Source of the DNA: Chloroflexota bacterium
GTDB taxonomy: Bacteria; Chloroflexota; UBA11872
Direction of reading: 5' to 3'
Assembly (NCBI GenBank): GCA_022820025.1
Contig: JAJEGF010000087.1
Location: 1-64,000 of the forward strand
Length of the DNA stretch: 64,000 nt
Part shown: positions 1 to 10,005 of the stretch, piece after piece
Position numbering within the stretch: position 1 is the first letter of the stretch
Layout of the letters: each line of letters starts with the position of its first letter
Notes under the pieces: model-generated
What the model saw: the letters and a program-made list of their open reading frames with translations, nothing else
What the model was told of the DNA's origin: nothing
The model's database searches: none
Made by a program: the position numbers and the translations under genes

Positions 1-607
<607 letters not shown>

Positions 608-614
608 CTACGCC

Positions 615-1481
615 CTAGGCGTCCGCCAGCGCATTGGCGCCGGAGGCGATGTCGATGATCTCGCTGGTGATCCGGGACTGCCGCAGCTTGTTGTAGGCCA
701 GCCGCAGCCCTTCGATGAGTTCGGTGGCGTTTTCGGTAGCCGCGCGCATGGCGACCATGCGTGCGCTCTGTTCGCTGGCCGCCAGTTCCAGCATGGCCCG
801 GTACACGGTCATTTCCACGAAGCGCGGGATGAGCGCTTGCAGCACCGATGCCGGATCCGGCTCAAAGATTATGTCCGCTTCTCGCGCATCCTGCTGCACT
901 TCGGGCAGCACGACGGGGAATAGGCGGACGACGCGGGGCTGCTGGGTGAGGATGTTGACGAACTCCGGATAGACCATGCGGACTTCGTCAAAGTCGCCCC
1001 GCTCGTACCCGTCGACGAGCAACTGAGTCACCGGCGCGATGTCATTGACGCTCGGCTGGTCGCTGATGTCGCTAAACACGGCCGACAGGGTGTACAAGCC
1101 GCGCAGGGCCAGGTGCCCCTTCTTGCCGACGACCACAACGCTGATTTCAACGGCGTCGCTGGCGGCCTCGATCTCGTTGACCGTGGTTCGGACGATGTTG
1201 GTGTTGAGGGGTCCGGCCAGCCCACGATTGGTGGTGAGCACCAGGAACGCGGTGCGCTCGATTGGCCGCGGCTGAAGAATCGGCGGCAGCCGATCGTTTC
1301 CGGTGGCCAGCACCAGCCGTTCGATCATGCCCGCGATGTGCGTGGCATACGGTCGCGCCGCCTGCACGGCCTCCTGGGCGCGCCGCATGCGCGACGCCGC
1401 CACCAACTGCATCGCCCGGGTGATCTGGCGGGTGTTGTCGACGCTGCGGATGCGGCGCCGAAGCTCGAGCGGGCTGGCCAT
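615..1481 (-). CDS. atpG: ATP synthase F1 gamma subunit
   Basis: Central rotor shaft of F1, 288 aa, the usual bacterial length. The N-terminal helix reads MASPLELRRRIRSVDNTRQI followed by TRAMQLVAASRMRRAQ, the classic gamma signature. The C-terminal helix (SRITSEIIDIASGANAL) packs inside the alpha3beta3 hexamer. It lies between atpA (3 bp gap to the atpA stop) and atpD, the conserved order, so co-transcription is expected. No unusual insertions were seen. Confidence 0.97.
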   Translation of the reverse strand: MASPLELRRRIRSVDNTRQITRAMQLVAASRMRRAQEAVQAARPYATHIAGMIERLVLATGNDRLPPILQPRPIERTAFLVLTTNRGLAGPLNTNIVRTTVNEIEAASDAVEISVVVVGKKGHLALRGLYTLSAVFSDISDQPSVNDIAPVTQLLVDGYERGDFDEVRMVYPEFVNILTQQPRVVRLFPVVLPEVQQDAREADIIFEPDPASVLQALIPRFVEMTVYRAMLELAASEQSARMVAMRAATENATELIEGLRLAYNKLRQSRITSEIIDIASGANALADA

Positions 1482-1484
1482 GCG

Positions 1485-3014
1485 CTAGCTGGCCGCGACC
1501 GCGCTGGCGGCGAATACGTTGGCCTTGAAGTCCTCAATGGCCGCTCGCAGCGCCGCTTCGCCGTCGTCGTCCAAGTCGGCGCTGGAACGTATGCCGCCGA
1601 TGAGCTCCGGGTGGCTGTCGCGCAGGTAGTCCAGCATCTCCTGCTCAAATCGAGCCACGTCCGGTAGCGGAACGTCGTCAAGCAGGCCTACGGTGCCGGC
1701 GAAGATCACGCACACCTGGTCGATGACTTCCATCGGAGCGTACTGGCCCTGCTTGAGCAGTTCGGTCACGCGCTGTCCGCGTTCCAACTGGTTGCGCGTG
1801 GCCTGGTCGAGGTCTGAGGCGAACTGCGCGAAGGCGGCCACGTCGCGGTACTGCGACAGGTCCAGGCGCAGGCCGCCTGAGACCGACTTCATGGCACGAA
1901 TCTGGGCGTCGCCGCCCACGCGCGAAACCGAGATTCCCGGGTTGATGGCGGGACGGATGCCGGCGTTGAAGAGGTCGGCTTCCAGGTAGATCTGGCCGTC
2001 GGTGATTGAGATGACGTTGGTGGGGATGTAGGTGGTGACGTCGCCTTCCTGCGTCTCGATGATCGGGAGCGCGGTGAGGCTGCCGCCGCCGTGCTCGTCC
2101 GACAAGCGGGCGGCCCGTTCGAGCAGGCGTGAGTGCAGATAGAACACGTCGCCGGGATAGGCCTCGCGTCCGGGCGGACGCCGCAGCACCAGCGATACCT
2201 GGCGGTAGGCCCAGGCGTGTTTGGTCAGGTCGTCGTAGATGACCACGGCGTCCTGGCCGTTGTCGCGGAAGTACTCGCCAATGGTGCAGGCGGCAAATGG
2301 CGCCATGTACTGCAAGGCGGCCGGCTCGCTGGCCGAGGCCAGGACCACGATGGTGTGCTCCATGGCGCCGGCTTCCTGCAGGGTGGCCACGACCTGGGCA
2401 ACGGCGCTTTCCTTCTGGCCGATGGCGCAATAGATGCAGATCAGGTCGCCGCCGCGTTGGTTGATGATGGTGTCGAGCGCGATGGCGGTCTTGCCGATCT
2501 GGCGGTCGCCGATGATCAGTTCACGCTGGCCGCGGCCGATCGGCGTCATGGAGTCGATGGCCTTCAGCCCGGTCTGCACCGGCGTGTCCACGTTCTGGCG
2601 CTGCGAGACGCCCGGCGCCACTTTCTCGATGACGTCAGATTGGGCGGCGTTGATCGGACCCTTGCCGTCGACTGGTTCGCCGATGGCGTTGACGACGCGT
2701 CCGAGCAGCTCCGGACCGACGGGAACTTCGGCGACACGGCCGGTGGTTCGGGCCTCGTCGCCCTCCTCGATTCGCAGGTAGTCGCCCAGGATGACCGCAC
2801 CAATCGTGTCTTCCTCCAGGTTCAGGGCCATGCCGGTGACGTCGTGCGGGAATGCCAGCAATTCGCCCGCCATGGCCTGCGAAAGGCCGGACAGCCGGGC
2901 GACGCCGTCGCTGACTTCAAGGACGTGACCCACGTTGGCCTGCTCGGCCTGGGCCTGAAAGCCTTCGATCTGCTGTCGAAGCGCGTCTGCGATCTCTTGT
3001 GGGCTGATAGCCAT
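1485..3014 (-). CDS. atpA: ATP synthase F1 alpha subunit
   Basis: Non-catalytic nucleotide-binding alpha subunit, 509 aa. The Walker A loop [10 protein letters not shown] sits near residue 170, with the alpha-specific [21 protein letters not shown] just before it. [13 protein letters not shown] and the C-terminal helical domain are also typical. An ATG start at 3014 lies 12 bp from the atpH stop. Long antisense frames over this gene are shadows of its GC-rich codon use. Confidence 0.98.
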   Translation of the reverse strand: MAISPQEIADALRQQIEGFQAQAEQANVGHVLEVSDGVARLSGLSQAMAGELLAFPHDVTGMALNLEEDTIGAVILGDYLRIEEGDEARTTGRVAEVPVGPELLGRVVNAIGEPVDGKGPINAAQSDVIEKVAPGVSQRQNVDTPVQTGLKAIDSMTPIGRGQRELIIGDRQIGKTAIALDTIINQRGGDLICIYCAIGQKESAVAQVVATLQEAGAMEHTIVVLASASEPAALQYMAPFAACTIGEYFRDNGQDAVVIYDDLTKHAWAYRQVSLVLRRPPGREAYPGDVFYLHSRLLERAARLSDEHGGGSLTALPIIETQEGDVTTYIPTNVISITDGQIYLEADLFNAGIRPAINPGISVSRVGGDAQIRAMKSVSGGLRLDLSQYRDVAAFAQFASDLDQATRNQLERGQRVTELLKQGQYAPMEVIDQVCVIFAGTVGLLDDVPLPDVARFEQEMLDYLRDSHPELIGGIRSSADLDDDGEAALRAAIEDFKANVFAASAVAAS

Positions 3015-3026
3015 TCGGGGCTCCCG

Positions 3027-3560
3027 CTAGCGCAAGGTGGACGCCAGGGCTTGCAGCCTGGCGTGGACGCTCAGGTCAAGTACGTCGTCGCCGCGTCGGA
3101 CGACAAAGCCGCCCAACAGGGCGGGATCGATATCGGTGGTGAGACGAAGGGTGCGGCCGGGCGCCGTCAGGCTGTCGCGCAAGTCGCTCAACTCGGCGTC
3201 TCCGAGGGCCGCGGCGGTTGTGACATGCACGCGATCGACGCTCTGCGCCTCGTCGGCGGCATCGCGAAACCGGCGCGCGATCTCCTGCGTGAGGTCGACC
3301 TCCCGCTGCTCGGCAAGCAACCGCAGCAAGCCAAGCCCACGGGCCGAAATTGCCTCGCCCGCCGCGCGCTGCACGGCCTGGAGGCGGTCATCCAACCCGA
3401 TCGAGGTGCTCTGAAGAAAACGTCGCGCCTGATCGTCGTCCGCGACCGCGCCGAGGACTTCCAGGTCCGCCTCCCAGGCGTCCCAGGCCTGCCCGGCGCT
3501 GGCGTCGGCCACCACGGCCTCGACGTAGCGCGCGGCGCGGCGGCGCCGGCTGCCCCGCAT
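3027..3560 (-). CDS. atpH: ATP synthase F1 delta subunit
   Basis: Peripheral-stalk delta (OSCP) subunit joining F1 to the b subunits, 177 aa. This is a fast-evolving family, so synteny between atpF and atpA carries much of the call. Visible family features are an Arg-rich ARRYVEAV-like N-terminus and the C-terminal LLGGFVVRRGDDVLDLSVHA, matching the family pattern GG-x-x-x-x-x-GD-x-x-x-D-x-S. It is 2 bp from atpF. Confidence 0.92.
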   Translation of the reverse strand: MRGSRRRRAARYVEAVVADASAGQAWDAWEADLEVLGAVADDDQARRFLQSTSIGLDDRLQAVQRAAGEAISARGLGLLRLLAEQREVDLTQEIARRFRDAADEAQSVDRVHVTTAAALGDAELSDLRDSLTAPGRTLRLTTDIDPALLGGFVVRRGDDVLDLSVHARLQALASTLR

Positions 3561-3562
3561 CG

Positions 3563-4069
3563 CTAGCTTGAGCCTCCGGAGACTTCCGCAATTGCTTCCT
3601 GGACCAGCCGACGGTGTTCAGGATCATCGATGGAACGATCCAACACGCGCGCGGTGGCGCCGACGACCAGGTCGGCCGTTTGGGCACGAAGCTCGGCGGC
3701 GACGCGCGCGCGGTTGCGGTCAACCTCGGCGGCGGCCTCGGTGCGCATACGTTCCGCCTCGGCGCGCGCCTGTTCCAGCTCGCGTGCCCGCAGGGTCTCT
3801 GCGGCGCGGCTGGCCTCCTCCCGGATGCGCTGCGCGTCGGCCCGTGCGTTGGCCAACTCAGCCTGGAACTCTGCGCGTTCCGTCTCTACCTGCGTTCGCA
3901 GGTTTTCGGCTTCGTCCAGGCTCTCGGCAATCCGCTGTCGCCGGCGTTCCAGCATGGCGACCAGCGGCTTGAAGAGCAGACGATGCAGCACCCAGAGGAA
4001 CAGCAGGAAGTTGGCGACCTGAAACAGGATGTTCGGGAAGCTAATCCCGAGCGGCGCAGGCTCACTCAT
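3563..4069 (-). CDS. atpF: ATP synthase Fo b subunit
   Basis: Peripheral-stalk b subunit, 168 aa. One membrane segment lies near residues 10-30 (ILFQVANFLLFLWVLHRLLF). A long charged coiled coil follows, rich in Glu, Arg and Ala, with family features such as MLERRRQRIAESLDEAE. The length is normal for a single-b enzyme. Only one b-type gene is present between atpE and atpH, so the stalk is probably a homodimer. Confidence 0.95.
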   Translation of the reverse strand: MSEPAPLGISFPNILFQVANFLLFLWVLHRLLFKPLVAMLERRRQRIAESLDEAENLRTQVETERAEFQAELANARADAQRIREEASRAAETLRARELEQARAEAERMRTEAAAEVDRNRARVAAELRAQTADLVVGATARVLDRSIDDPEHRRLVQEAIAEVSGGSS

Positions 4070-4103
4070 ACCCAGATCTCCCTAGCCGTCGTACGCGTCG
4101 GGG

Positions 4104-4358
<255 letters not shown>

Positions 4359-5180
4359 CTAGTGCGCTTCGGCCGTATCCGGCCCAACCGACTGGCCCGT
4401 GAACACCATGCTGAGCATGAAGAAGATCACGGCTTGAACGAGACCAAAAAGAATCTCCAGAACCAGGAATACCGCCCCGATCAATGGCAGATGCCCGAGA
4501 GCGAAGGCGCCCAGGATGGGTCCGTTGAGCAGCACCTCGCCCGCGAACAGGTTGCCAAAGAGCCGGAACGACAGCGAAATGATGACGAATAGCTCAATGA
4601 TGATGAAGACCGGCGCCAGAAAGGCGACCTGCGTCATTTCCTTGATATGACCCAGCGGTCCGTGCGACGAAATGCCCGACGCGTGGATGACGACGAAGGC
4701 CGTCAGCGCCAACGCAATGGTCATGTTGATGTCGGCGGTGGCCGGACGAAAGATCGGCGCGGCGATGGTTTCCAGGTGGCCGCCCTGATAGATCTCCGAA
4801 CGCTTCCAGATCGTTCCGATGCCCGGCAGCAGGCTGGACCAGTTGGAAATGGTGATGAAAACGAAGAATGTCGCACCGAAGGCAAACACGCGACCCGCGT
4901 AGCGACGGCCCACGGTGGACTCGACAAGCTCCATCAGGAACTCAGTGACCGTCTCGGCCACGTTCTGGAGACCCCCGGGCACCAGGGCGGACTCGGGATT
5001 GCGTCGAATATGCCGGGTGGCGAACCAGGCCAACGCCAGGATGCCGGCCATCGTGAGCCACATGGTGAACATTGAGTTGGTCACGGTGAACGGCCCGAGG
5101 GGAGTCTCCCAGGGGCCCGCCAGCGGCTCCGCCGCCGCACTGACGTGGGGCGCGAGATCGGCTCCCTGCTCGGCGGCCAT
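4359..5180 (-). CDS. atpB: ATP synthase Fo a subunit
   Basis: Stator a subunit forming the ion half-channels beside the c ring, 273 aa, with five to six hydrophobic segments. The essential channel Arg is in SLSFRLFGNLFAGE near residue 205. GLVQAVIFFMLSMVF near the C-terminus is also typical. The start MAAEQGADLAP at 5180 is 2 bp from the preceding small gene, consistent with one operon. Confidence 0.96.
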   Translation of the reverse strand: MAAEQGADLAPHVSAAAEPLAGPWETPLGPFTVTNSMFTMWLTMAGILALAWFATRHIRRNPESALVPGGLQNVAETVTEFLMELVESTVGRRYAGRVFAFGATFFVFITISNWSSLLPGIGTIWKRSEIYQGGHLETIAAPIFRPATADINMTIALALTAFVVIHASGISSHGPLGHIKEMTQVAFLAPVFIIIELFVIISLSFRLFGNLFAGEVLLNGPILGAFALGHLPLIGAVFLVLEILFGLVQAVIFFMLSMVFTGQSVGPDTAEAH

Positions 5181-5182
5181 GC

Positions 5183-5392
5183 CTAGCGTTCTCCCCCGCG
5201 CTGCCAGCTGAAGATCAGGTACATCACGTAGATGCTGGACGCCAAACCAAGGAGTATTCCTCCGAGCAGCACGAAGGGCGCAGTGCCCAACCGGTCATCG
5301 ATCCAGCGTCCTCCCAGGATGCCGGCGACCATACACGTTCCCACGATGAATCCGAACTCAAGTGCAAGCGCCGCAGACCGAAGCGCACCCAC
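5183..5392 (-). CDS. AtpZ/AtpI-family small membrane protein of the ATP synthase operon
   Basis: 69 aa with two membrane segments (LALEFGFIVGTCMVAGILGG and FVLLGGILLGLASSIYVMYL) separated by WIDDRLGTAP. This pattern matches the AtpZ/AtpI accessory proteins encoded first in atp operons. Members of this group have been linked to c-ring assembly or Mg2+ entry. Its position as promoter-proximal gene, 2 bp before atpB, supports the call. Whether AtpI or AtpZ is the better name cannot be decided by eye. Confidence 0.85.
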   Translation of the reverse strand: MGALRSAALALEFGFIVGTCMVAGILGGRWIDDRLGTAPFVLLGGILLGLASSIYVMYLIFSWQRGGER

Positions 5393-5417
5393 AGGGACAC
5401 GCAGCCCTCACGACTTT

Positions 5418-5431
5418 GTGAAAACGTTCAC
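5418..5431. promoter_or_regulatory. Operator-like palindrome upstream of atp operon
   Basis: The inverted repeat GTGAAAACGTTCAC (half-sites GTGAA and TTCAC) lies 26 bp upstream of the first atp gene, in a locally AT-richer patch. It resembles operators of LacI-type or similar dimeric repressors. No clear -35/-10 pair was found beside it, so its role is only a suggestion. Confidence 0.25.
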
Positions 5432-5582
5432 GTTCTCGCCGCAGGGAGTCTAGCAGAGGGCTCCGACCGGTCCAGCGCGAGAGTCCGCAAAGTCGCCCGC
5501 GGTCTTGCGCCGGGACCGCCGACGGCTCTACGCTGTCCGGGCGACGGACCGCCGGGTCCTCGCTCGTCACCCGAAGTGCCCC

Positions 5583-5696
5583 ATGCTGCGACGCCCAAGC
5601 CGAGCTCGAGTCACCGTACGCACCCTGGCCGTTGTTCTCACGCTGGCTGCGGCATCGCTGGTGCTGGGCACCTGGCTTTATTCGGTCGTTCCCTAG
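5583..5696 (+). CDS. Possible tiny single-pass membrane peptide
   Basis: A 37-aa frame beginning MLRRPSRARVTVRTL, with a basic N-terminus and one hydrophobic stretch (LAVVLTLAAASLVLG). It lies alone in the 361-bp gap between the divergent atp operon (ends 5392) and the end of the Asp-box gene (5754). There is no convincing ribosome binding site. The rest of the gap holds only GC-rich inverted repeats around 5697-5753 and the palindrome near 5418. It could be chance coding. Confidence 0.22.
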   Translation: MLRRPSRARVTVRTLAVVLTLAAASLVLGTWLYSVVP

Positions 5697-5753
5697 CCGA
5701 CGCCGTTCAAGCGCGCGCCGACGCGCGCCCGCGCGCCGCGGAACCGTCGGCCG

Positions 5754-7757
5754 CTAGATGATGTCGGTGGGCCGGATCGCCTCGCCGCGAATCGTCGCCG
5801 GATCGTCCACCAGTCGCCAGATTTCGCCGCCCAGCGCCATCGCGAAGACGGTGCGGTCTTCGGCGAAGTTGGGCGAGGCAGCCACCCGCAGCACCGCGCG
5901 GTTTCGCAGGTTGGGGTTGAACTCTGACCATCCGGCGCCACCGTTTGATGACTTGAAGACGCCCCGGCTGGTCGCCGCATACACCGTGGTGTCGTCGGCG
6001 AACGTTGGCGTGGCATCGATCCAGAGCACGGCCGTCTCGGCGTCGCCCGGATAGGTTCCCGACCAAACGTCTTCAAATCGCGCCGCGGGACGGAACACCT
6101 GGCTGGCCGTGGCGAACAGCCAGGACCGCTCTTTGTCGGTGTAGGTCGAGGGAATTGCCAACGACACCCACGGCGTGTTGGTCTCGTGTTCCACGAATCG
6201 ATCGAAAGATTCACCGCCGTCATAGCTGACGTGCACCGCCGCGGCGCCTTGCCCAACGGTCCCCGCGAAGACTGCCCGGTCCATCTCGAAATTGGGTCCC
6301 GTGGCCAGCGCCACGACCGTCTCGCCGTCGAAGTCGTGCGGCAGCCGCTCCCAACTTTCGCCCGCGTCGGTGCTGCGATACGTCAAACCCAGCGCGCCGC
6401 CGGCGAACACCGTGCGATCACTCGCAAAGTCCGACGAAAACGCCACGGCACGGACGTCATCAAGGTCAAAGCCGTCAATCGCTTCGTCCCAATGATGTCC
6501 GTGGTCGGCGCTGCGGAAGAGCCCCGCCTGCGTGGCCACCAGAACGATGCCATCGTCCGAATACCCGGGTGATGCGGCAATACCGGCGATATCCAACTCA
6601 GCCATGTCTTCGCCGCGCATTTCCCAGGTCTCGCCGCCATCGGTCGAAACATGGACACCGCTGCCGGAACCGCCTGCGAACATCGTCCGGTCCGTCCCGA
6701 AGTCAGGGGATATAGCGAGCGTGACCCAGTTCTGACTGGTGATACCCGCGTTGCGCGGTTCCCAGGTAACACCCAGATCGCTGGAACAGAGCAGCCCCGT
6801 GAGGAAAGTGCCGGCCCAGAGTTGCGTGGCGTCGTCGGTTGGAAGAAGCGCAAGAGTCAGAATCGACCCATAGCTGTCCTCCAGTGCCCGGGTTTCCCAG
6901 GTCGCGCCGCCGTCGGTGCTGATGACCACGCCCTGAGCGCCGGTGCCGGCAACGATCGTCTGGTCGTCGGCGAACGAGGGAGAGACGCACACGGCGTTGA
7001 CCGCCTCGTCGCCGACTTCCTGAACCTGGGCCCAGGTGCGCCCGGCATCCTTGGACACCCACAGGCCGCGTTCTTCGGTCGCGGCCACGACCGTTCGGTC
7101 GGTGCTGAAGTCCGGGGCCAGGGCCATGGCCTGCACGGTGGCCGTGCCGAAGTCGTCGCCGCCAAGCTGCTCCCAGGTGCGTCCGCCATCGCTCGATCGG
7201 CACACGCCGCCGTTAACGATGCCGGCGAACACCATCTGGTCGCTGCGGAAGTCGGAGGAAACCGCCAGCGTCTGGATTGAGAGTCCCGACAACCCCACGT
7301 TCGAGGGGTTCCAACTCCGGCCACCGTTGGTCGTGCGATAAACGCCGTCGCCGTCCGTTCCCAGCAGAGCAATGCGATCGGTCGCGTACGACGGCGAAAG
7401 CGCCAGGGCCACGACGTTGGGAATCGCGCCCCAGAACGACAGACGGTTCCAGGTCTCGCCGCCATCAAACGACTTAAAGACACCGCCCTGCACCGCGCCG
7501 GCGAAGGCATTGGTGTCGCGGTTGTAATCCGGCGACACCGCGACGGCCTGGATGTAGGGGCTGGTGAGCTGGGCGTTGGAAATCCGCCAGCTCTGGCCGT
7601 CGTCGTCGGACAGGAAGACACCGGACATGGTGCCTATGAAAATGCGACGGCCCTCGGAATGCGAGGCCATCGCGATTGATGTCACCGTGCCGCCCTCTTG
7701 GCCGCCGACACGCTGCCAGCGATTGACGGCCGGGTCGGCGGTTTCGACTTCAACCAT
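5754..7757 (-). CDS. Asp-box (BNR/YCF48-like) beta-propeller protein
   Basis: 667 aa built almost wholly of about 12 repeats of roughly 50 residues. Each repeat carries an Asp-box such as STDGGETWE, SFDGGETWN, TTNGGRSWN or SSDGGRTWE, preceded by a segment like SPDFSTDRTVVAAT. This is the sialidase/sortilin/YCF48 propeller fold, with enough repeats for two propellers. No signal peptide is evident: the start reads MVEVETADPAVNRWQRV. Catalytic residues of sialidases are not recognisable, so a binding or scaffold role is more likely than hydrolysis. It stands alone, 187 bp from the next gene. Confidence 0.85.
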   Translation of the reverse strand: MVEVETADPAVNRWQRVGGQEGGTVTSIAMASHSEGRRIFIGTMSGVFLSDDDGQSWRISNAQLTSPYIQAVAVSPDYNRDTNAFAGAVQGGVFKSFDGGETWNRLSFWGAIPNVVALALSPSYATDRIALLGTDGDGVYRTTNGGRSWNPSNVGLSGLSIQTLAVSSDFRSDQMVFAGIVNGGVCRSSDGGRTWEQLGGDDFGTATVQAMALAPDFSTDRTVVAATEERGLWVSKDAGRTWAQVQEVGDEAVNAVCVSPSFADDQTIVAGTGAQGVVISTDGGATWETRALEDSYGSILTLALLPTDDATQLWAGTFLTGLLCSSDLGVTWEPRNAGITSQNWVTLAISPDFGTDRTMFAGGSGSGVHVSTDGGETWEMRGEDMAELDIAGIAASPGYSDDGIVLVATQAGLFRSADHGHHWDEAIDGFDLDDVRAVAFSSDFASDRTVFAGGALGLTYRSTDAGESWERLPHDFDGETVVALATGPNFEMDRAVFAGTVGQGAAAVHVSYDGGESFDRFVEHETNTPWVSLAIPSTYTDKERSWLFATASQVFRPAARFEDVWSGTYPGDAETAVLWIDATPTFADDTTVYAATSRGVFKSSNGGAGWSEFNPNLRNRAVLRVAASPNFAEDRTVFAMALGGEIWRLVDDPATIRGEAIRPTDII

Positions 7758-7944
7758 GCGTTAGAGCCTCCGGACTCGCGGATCGACGAAGTGGAGAGCG
7801 CCGATGGCGCCCCGGCGTCTCAACTCGTTCTCGAAAGGACGCCCACAGCATAAGGCCCGCGATGGGGCAGTGCGCGTCCATCGGGGCTATCCGCAGTGTA
7901 CGCAGTGGCACTCGCCCGCAACAACTGAACGGTAACTCTCCGGG

Positions 7945-8634
7945 TCAGCCTGGAATCCGCAATTCCTGGCCCGCGAAGATGCTGTCGGGGTCGCTGAGGC
8001 CGTTGGCGGCCATCAGATCGTCGATGCTCACGCCATAGGCGACCGCTATCTGGCTGAGCGTATCGCCCTGCTGCACGATGTATGGGCCCGGCGCATCCGT
8101 GGTTTCGGGAATCTCGGTGCCTGCTGGCAACCGCAGCCGCAGGCCCGCATCCACATTGTTGGGATCGGAGATGTCGTTGAGGTCCACGATCACGCTGACG
8201 GGTACGTCATAGAGCTGGGAGATTCGTGTGAGCGTCTCACCGGGCCGCACGACATGCGTCGCCGGCGTCGGGGCCGGGGTGGGCGTTGGCGTGGGAACCG
8301 GCGTGGGCGTGGCCGTTGGCGTTGGCGACAGCACCACGATCGCAACGCCGGTCGGTGCGGCCTCCGTGGTGGAGGGCAATACCGGCGACGGCAGTGCAAC
8401 ACCCACCGGCGCCCCTCGCAGCGCGGCGTCTCCGGCCGCCGAAGCGGCAGCCCGATACCCATCTTCCTGCCAGGCCAGGATTCGCCAGGCGATCAGGACG
8501 GCGGCCAGCAGCAGGGCCAGGCGCACATAGCGGACCCAGTGCCGGTCCAGCGGCCGCAGGGCATCGGGCCCCGTGACCTTGACCCAACGCAGTTCCGGCT
8601 CAATGGCCGGGCCGGCCTCGCCGTCACTCACCAT
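7945..8634 (-). CDS. Membrane-anchored double LysM protein with Thr-Pro linker
   Basis: 229 aa. An N-terminal cytoplasmic stretch of about 30 residues is followed by one membrane segment (VRLALLLAAVLIAWRILAW). A low-complexity Thr-Pro linker (SPTPTATPTPVPTPTPTP) then leads to two LysM domains, beginning HVVRPGETLTRIS and YIVQQGDTLSQIA. LysM modules bind N-acetylglucosamine polymers, so the protein is likely anchored outside and touches peptidoglycan. The ATG at 8634 overlaps the glycerate kinase stop; a longer upstream frame would sit inside that gene and is rejected. No catalytic domain is attached. Confidence 0.85.
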   Translation of the reverse strand: MVSDGEAGPAIEPELRWVKVTGPDALRPLDRHWVRYVRLALLLAAVLIAWRILAWQEDGYRAAASAAGDAALRGAPVGVALPSPVLPSTTEAAPTGVAIVVLSPTPTATPTPVPTPTPTPAPTPATHVVRPGETLTRISQLYDVPVSVIVDLNDISDPNNVDAGLRLRLPAGTEIPETTDAPGPYIVQQGDTLSQIAVAYGVSIDDLMAANGLSDPDSIFAGQELRIPG

Positions 8635-9980
8635 CCGAACGCCATGTACAGATCGTTGACGTTGGTGCCTGTCGGCCCCAGGCGCACCAAGTCGCCGCAG
8701 CACTCGAGGTAGTGATACGAGTCGTTGGCCGCCAGGGCGCCGGCGCAATCGCCGCCGGCGGCGGCCGCGCGTTCAAGCGTGCTCCCATCGATCAAGCCGC
8801 CGCAGGCGTCCGTGGGCCCGTCGGTACCGTCTGTCGCCAGGGCAAAGACCGCGGTGTTGGGTTCGCCGGCCAGCGCCTCAGCCGCCGCAACCGCGAGTTC
8901 CTGGCTACGGCCGCCGCGTCCATTGCCACGAACGGTCACCGTGGTCTCGCCGCCGAAGATCGCGCACCCGGGCCGTTTCACCGGGCGGCCGCTTCGTGCA
9001 ATGTCGACGGCGGCGCCGGCAACCAGCTTGGCGATCTCGCGCGCCTCGCCTTGCACGCGCGAGGTCACGAATTGGGCATGTAGTCCCGCCGCCTCGGCGG
9101 CAGCAGCCGCCGCCAACCCCGCGCGGGCGTTGTCGGCGATAACCAGGTTCGAGACGCGCTCGAAGAGCGAATTGTCAGGCTTCGGTGTTTCAGGAAGGCC
9201 GCCGAAGGCCCCCGTCTCCAGGCGCGTGCGGATCGAGGTTGGCGCCGAAGCTCGCAAGCCGAACGCATCCAACGCCGCCAGTGCATCGGCATACGTCGTC
9301 GGGTCCGGCGACGTAGGACCGGACGCAATGACGTCCATCGGGTTGCCTACCACGTCGCTGACCAGCAGGCCGACGACGCGCGCCGGTGCGGCGGCCGCCG
9401 CCAGCAGGCCACCGTGAAACTCGGACAAGTGCTTCCGAATGGCGTTCATCTGGTTGATCGTGGCGCCCGAACGCAAGAGCTGGTCGGTCACGTCCTGAAG
9501 CTCGGACAGTGGGACGTCGTCCGGCGGGCACGGCGTCAGCGCCGATCCGCCCCCGGAGATGACACAGAGCACCAGGTCGCCATCGCCGGCCGTGCCCGCC
9601 GCTTCCAGCAAACGCCGGGTCGCCGCCTGCCCGCGCGCGTCAGGCACGGGGTGGCCGGCTTCCACGATTTCGACCTGTCCGGCCGGCGACGCATAGCCAT
9701 CTTTGGTAATGACCAGACCGCCCGCAACGCGATCGCCCAGGATGTCCACCAGCGCCGCCGCCATGCGCGGGCTGGCCTTGCCGGCGCCCAGCACGATCAC
9801 GCGCCGAGCGTCGGCGTCAGGAATGAGCAAGCGCCCAATCTGGACGCCGCTGTCGGTAAGCGAGACCGTTTCGCGTACGGCGGTCGCGGGGTCCACCGCG
9901 GCAATCGCCGCCCGCCCGATCGCCATGATCGCGGCGCGCATTCCCTCGTCCCGCACGTGCGACGGCTCCGTCCCGCTCAA
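8628..9980 (-). CDS. Glycerate 2-kinase (GckA/MOFRL family)
   Basis: 450 aa, the normal length for the type-2 glycerate kinase family: a DUF4147 N-domain and a C-terminal MOFRL domain. Visible signatures are VLGAGKASPRMA, VISGGGSALTPCP near residue 150, INQMNAIRKHLSEFHGG, and GGETTVTVRGNGRGGRSQEL in the MOFRL region. The enzyme phosphorylates D-glycerate to 2-phosphoglycerate, feeding glyoxylate or serine-cycle carbon into glycolysis. It overlaps the LysM gene start by 7 bp, so the two are probably co-transcribed, though no functional link is obvious. Confidence 0.93.
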   Translation of the reverse strand: MSGTEPSHVRDEGMRAAIMAIGRAAIAAVDPATAVRETVSLTDSGVQIGRLLIPDADARRVIVLGAGKASPRMAAALVDILGDRVAGGLVITKDGYASPAGQVEIVEAGHPVPDARGQAATRRLLEAAGTAGDGDLVLCVISGGGSALTPCPPDDVPLSELQDVTDQLLRSGATINQMNAIRKHLSEFHGGLLAAAAAPARVVGLLVSDVVGNPMDVIASGPTSPDPTTYADALAALDAFGLRASAPTSIRTRLETGAFGGLPETPKPDNSLFERVSNLVIADNARAGLAAAAAAEAAGLHAQFVTSRVQGEAREIAKLVAGAAVDIARSGRPVKRPGCAIFGGETTVTVRGNGRGGRSQELAVAAAEALAGEPNTAVFALATDGTDGPTDACGGLIDGSTLERAAAAGGDCAGALAANDSYHYLECCGDLVRLGPTGTNVNDLYMAFGW

Positions 9981-10005
9981 CGTTGCGTCCAGTGTAGGCA
10001 GCGCC

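Noticed and set aside
2133-3566. Long plus-strand frame (477 codons) opposite atpA/atpH
   Set aside because: It is antisense to two certain atp genes and has no recognisable domain; GC-rich codon bias opens long frames on the other strand.
8254-8340. GC-rich near-repeat resembling a satellite
   Set aside because: It encodes the Thr-Pro linker of the LysM protein and needs no other explanation.
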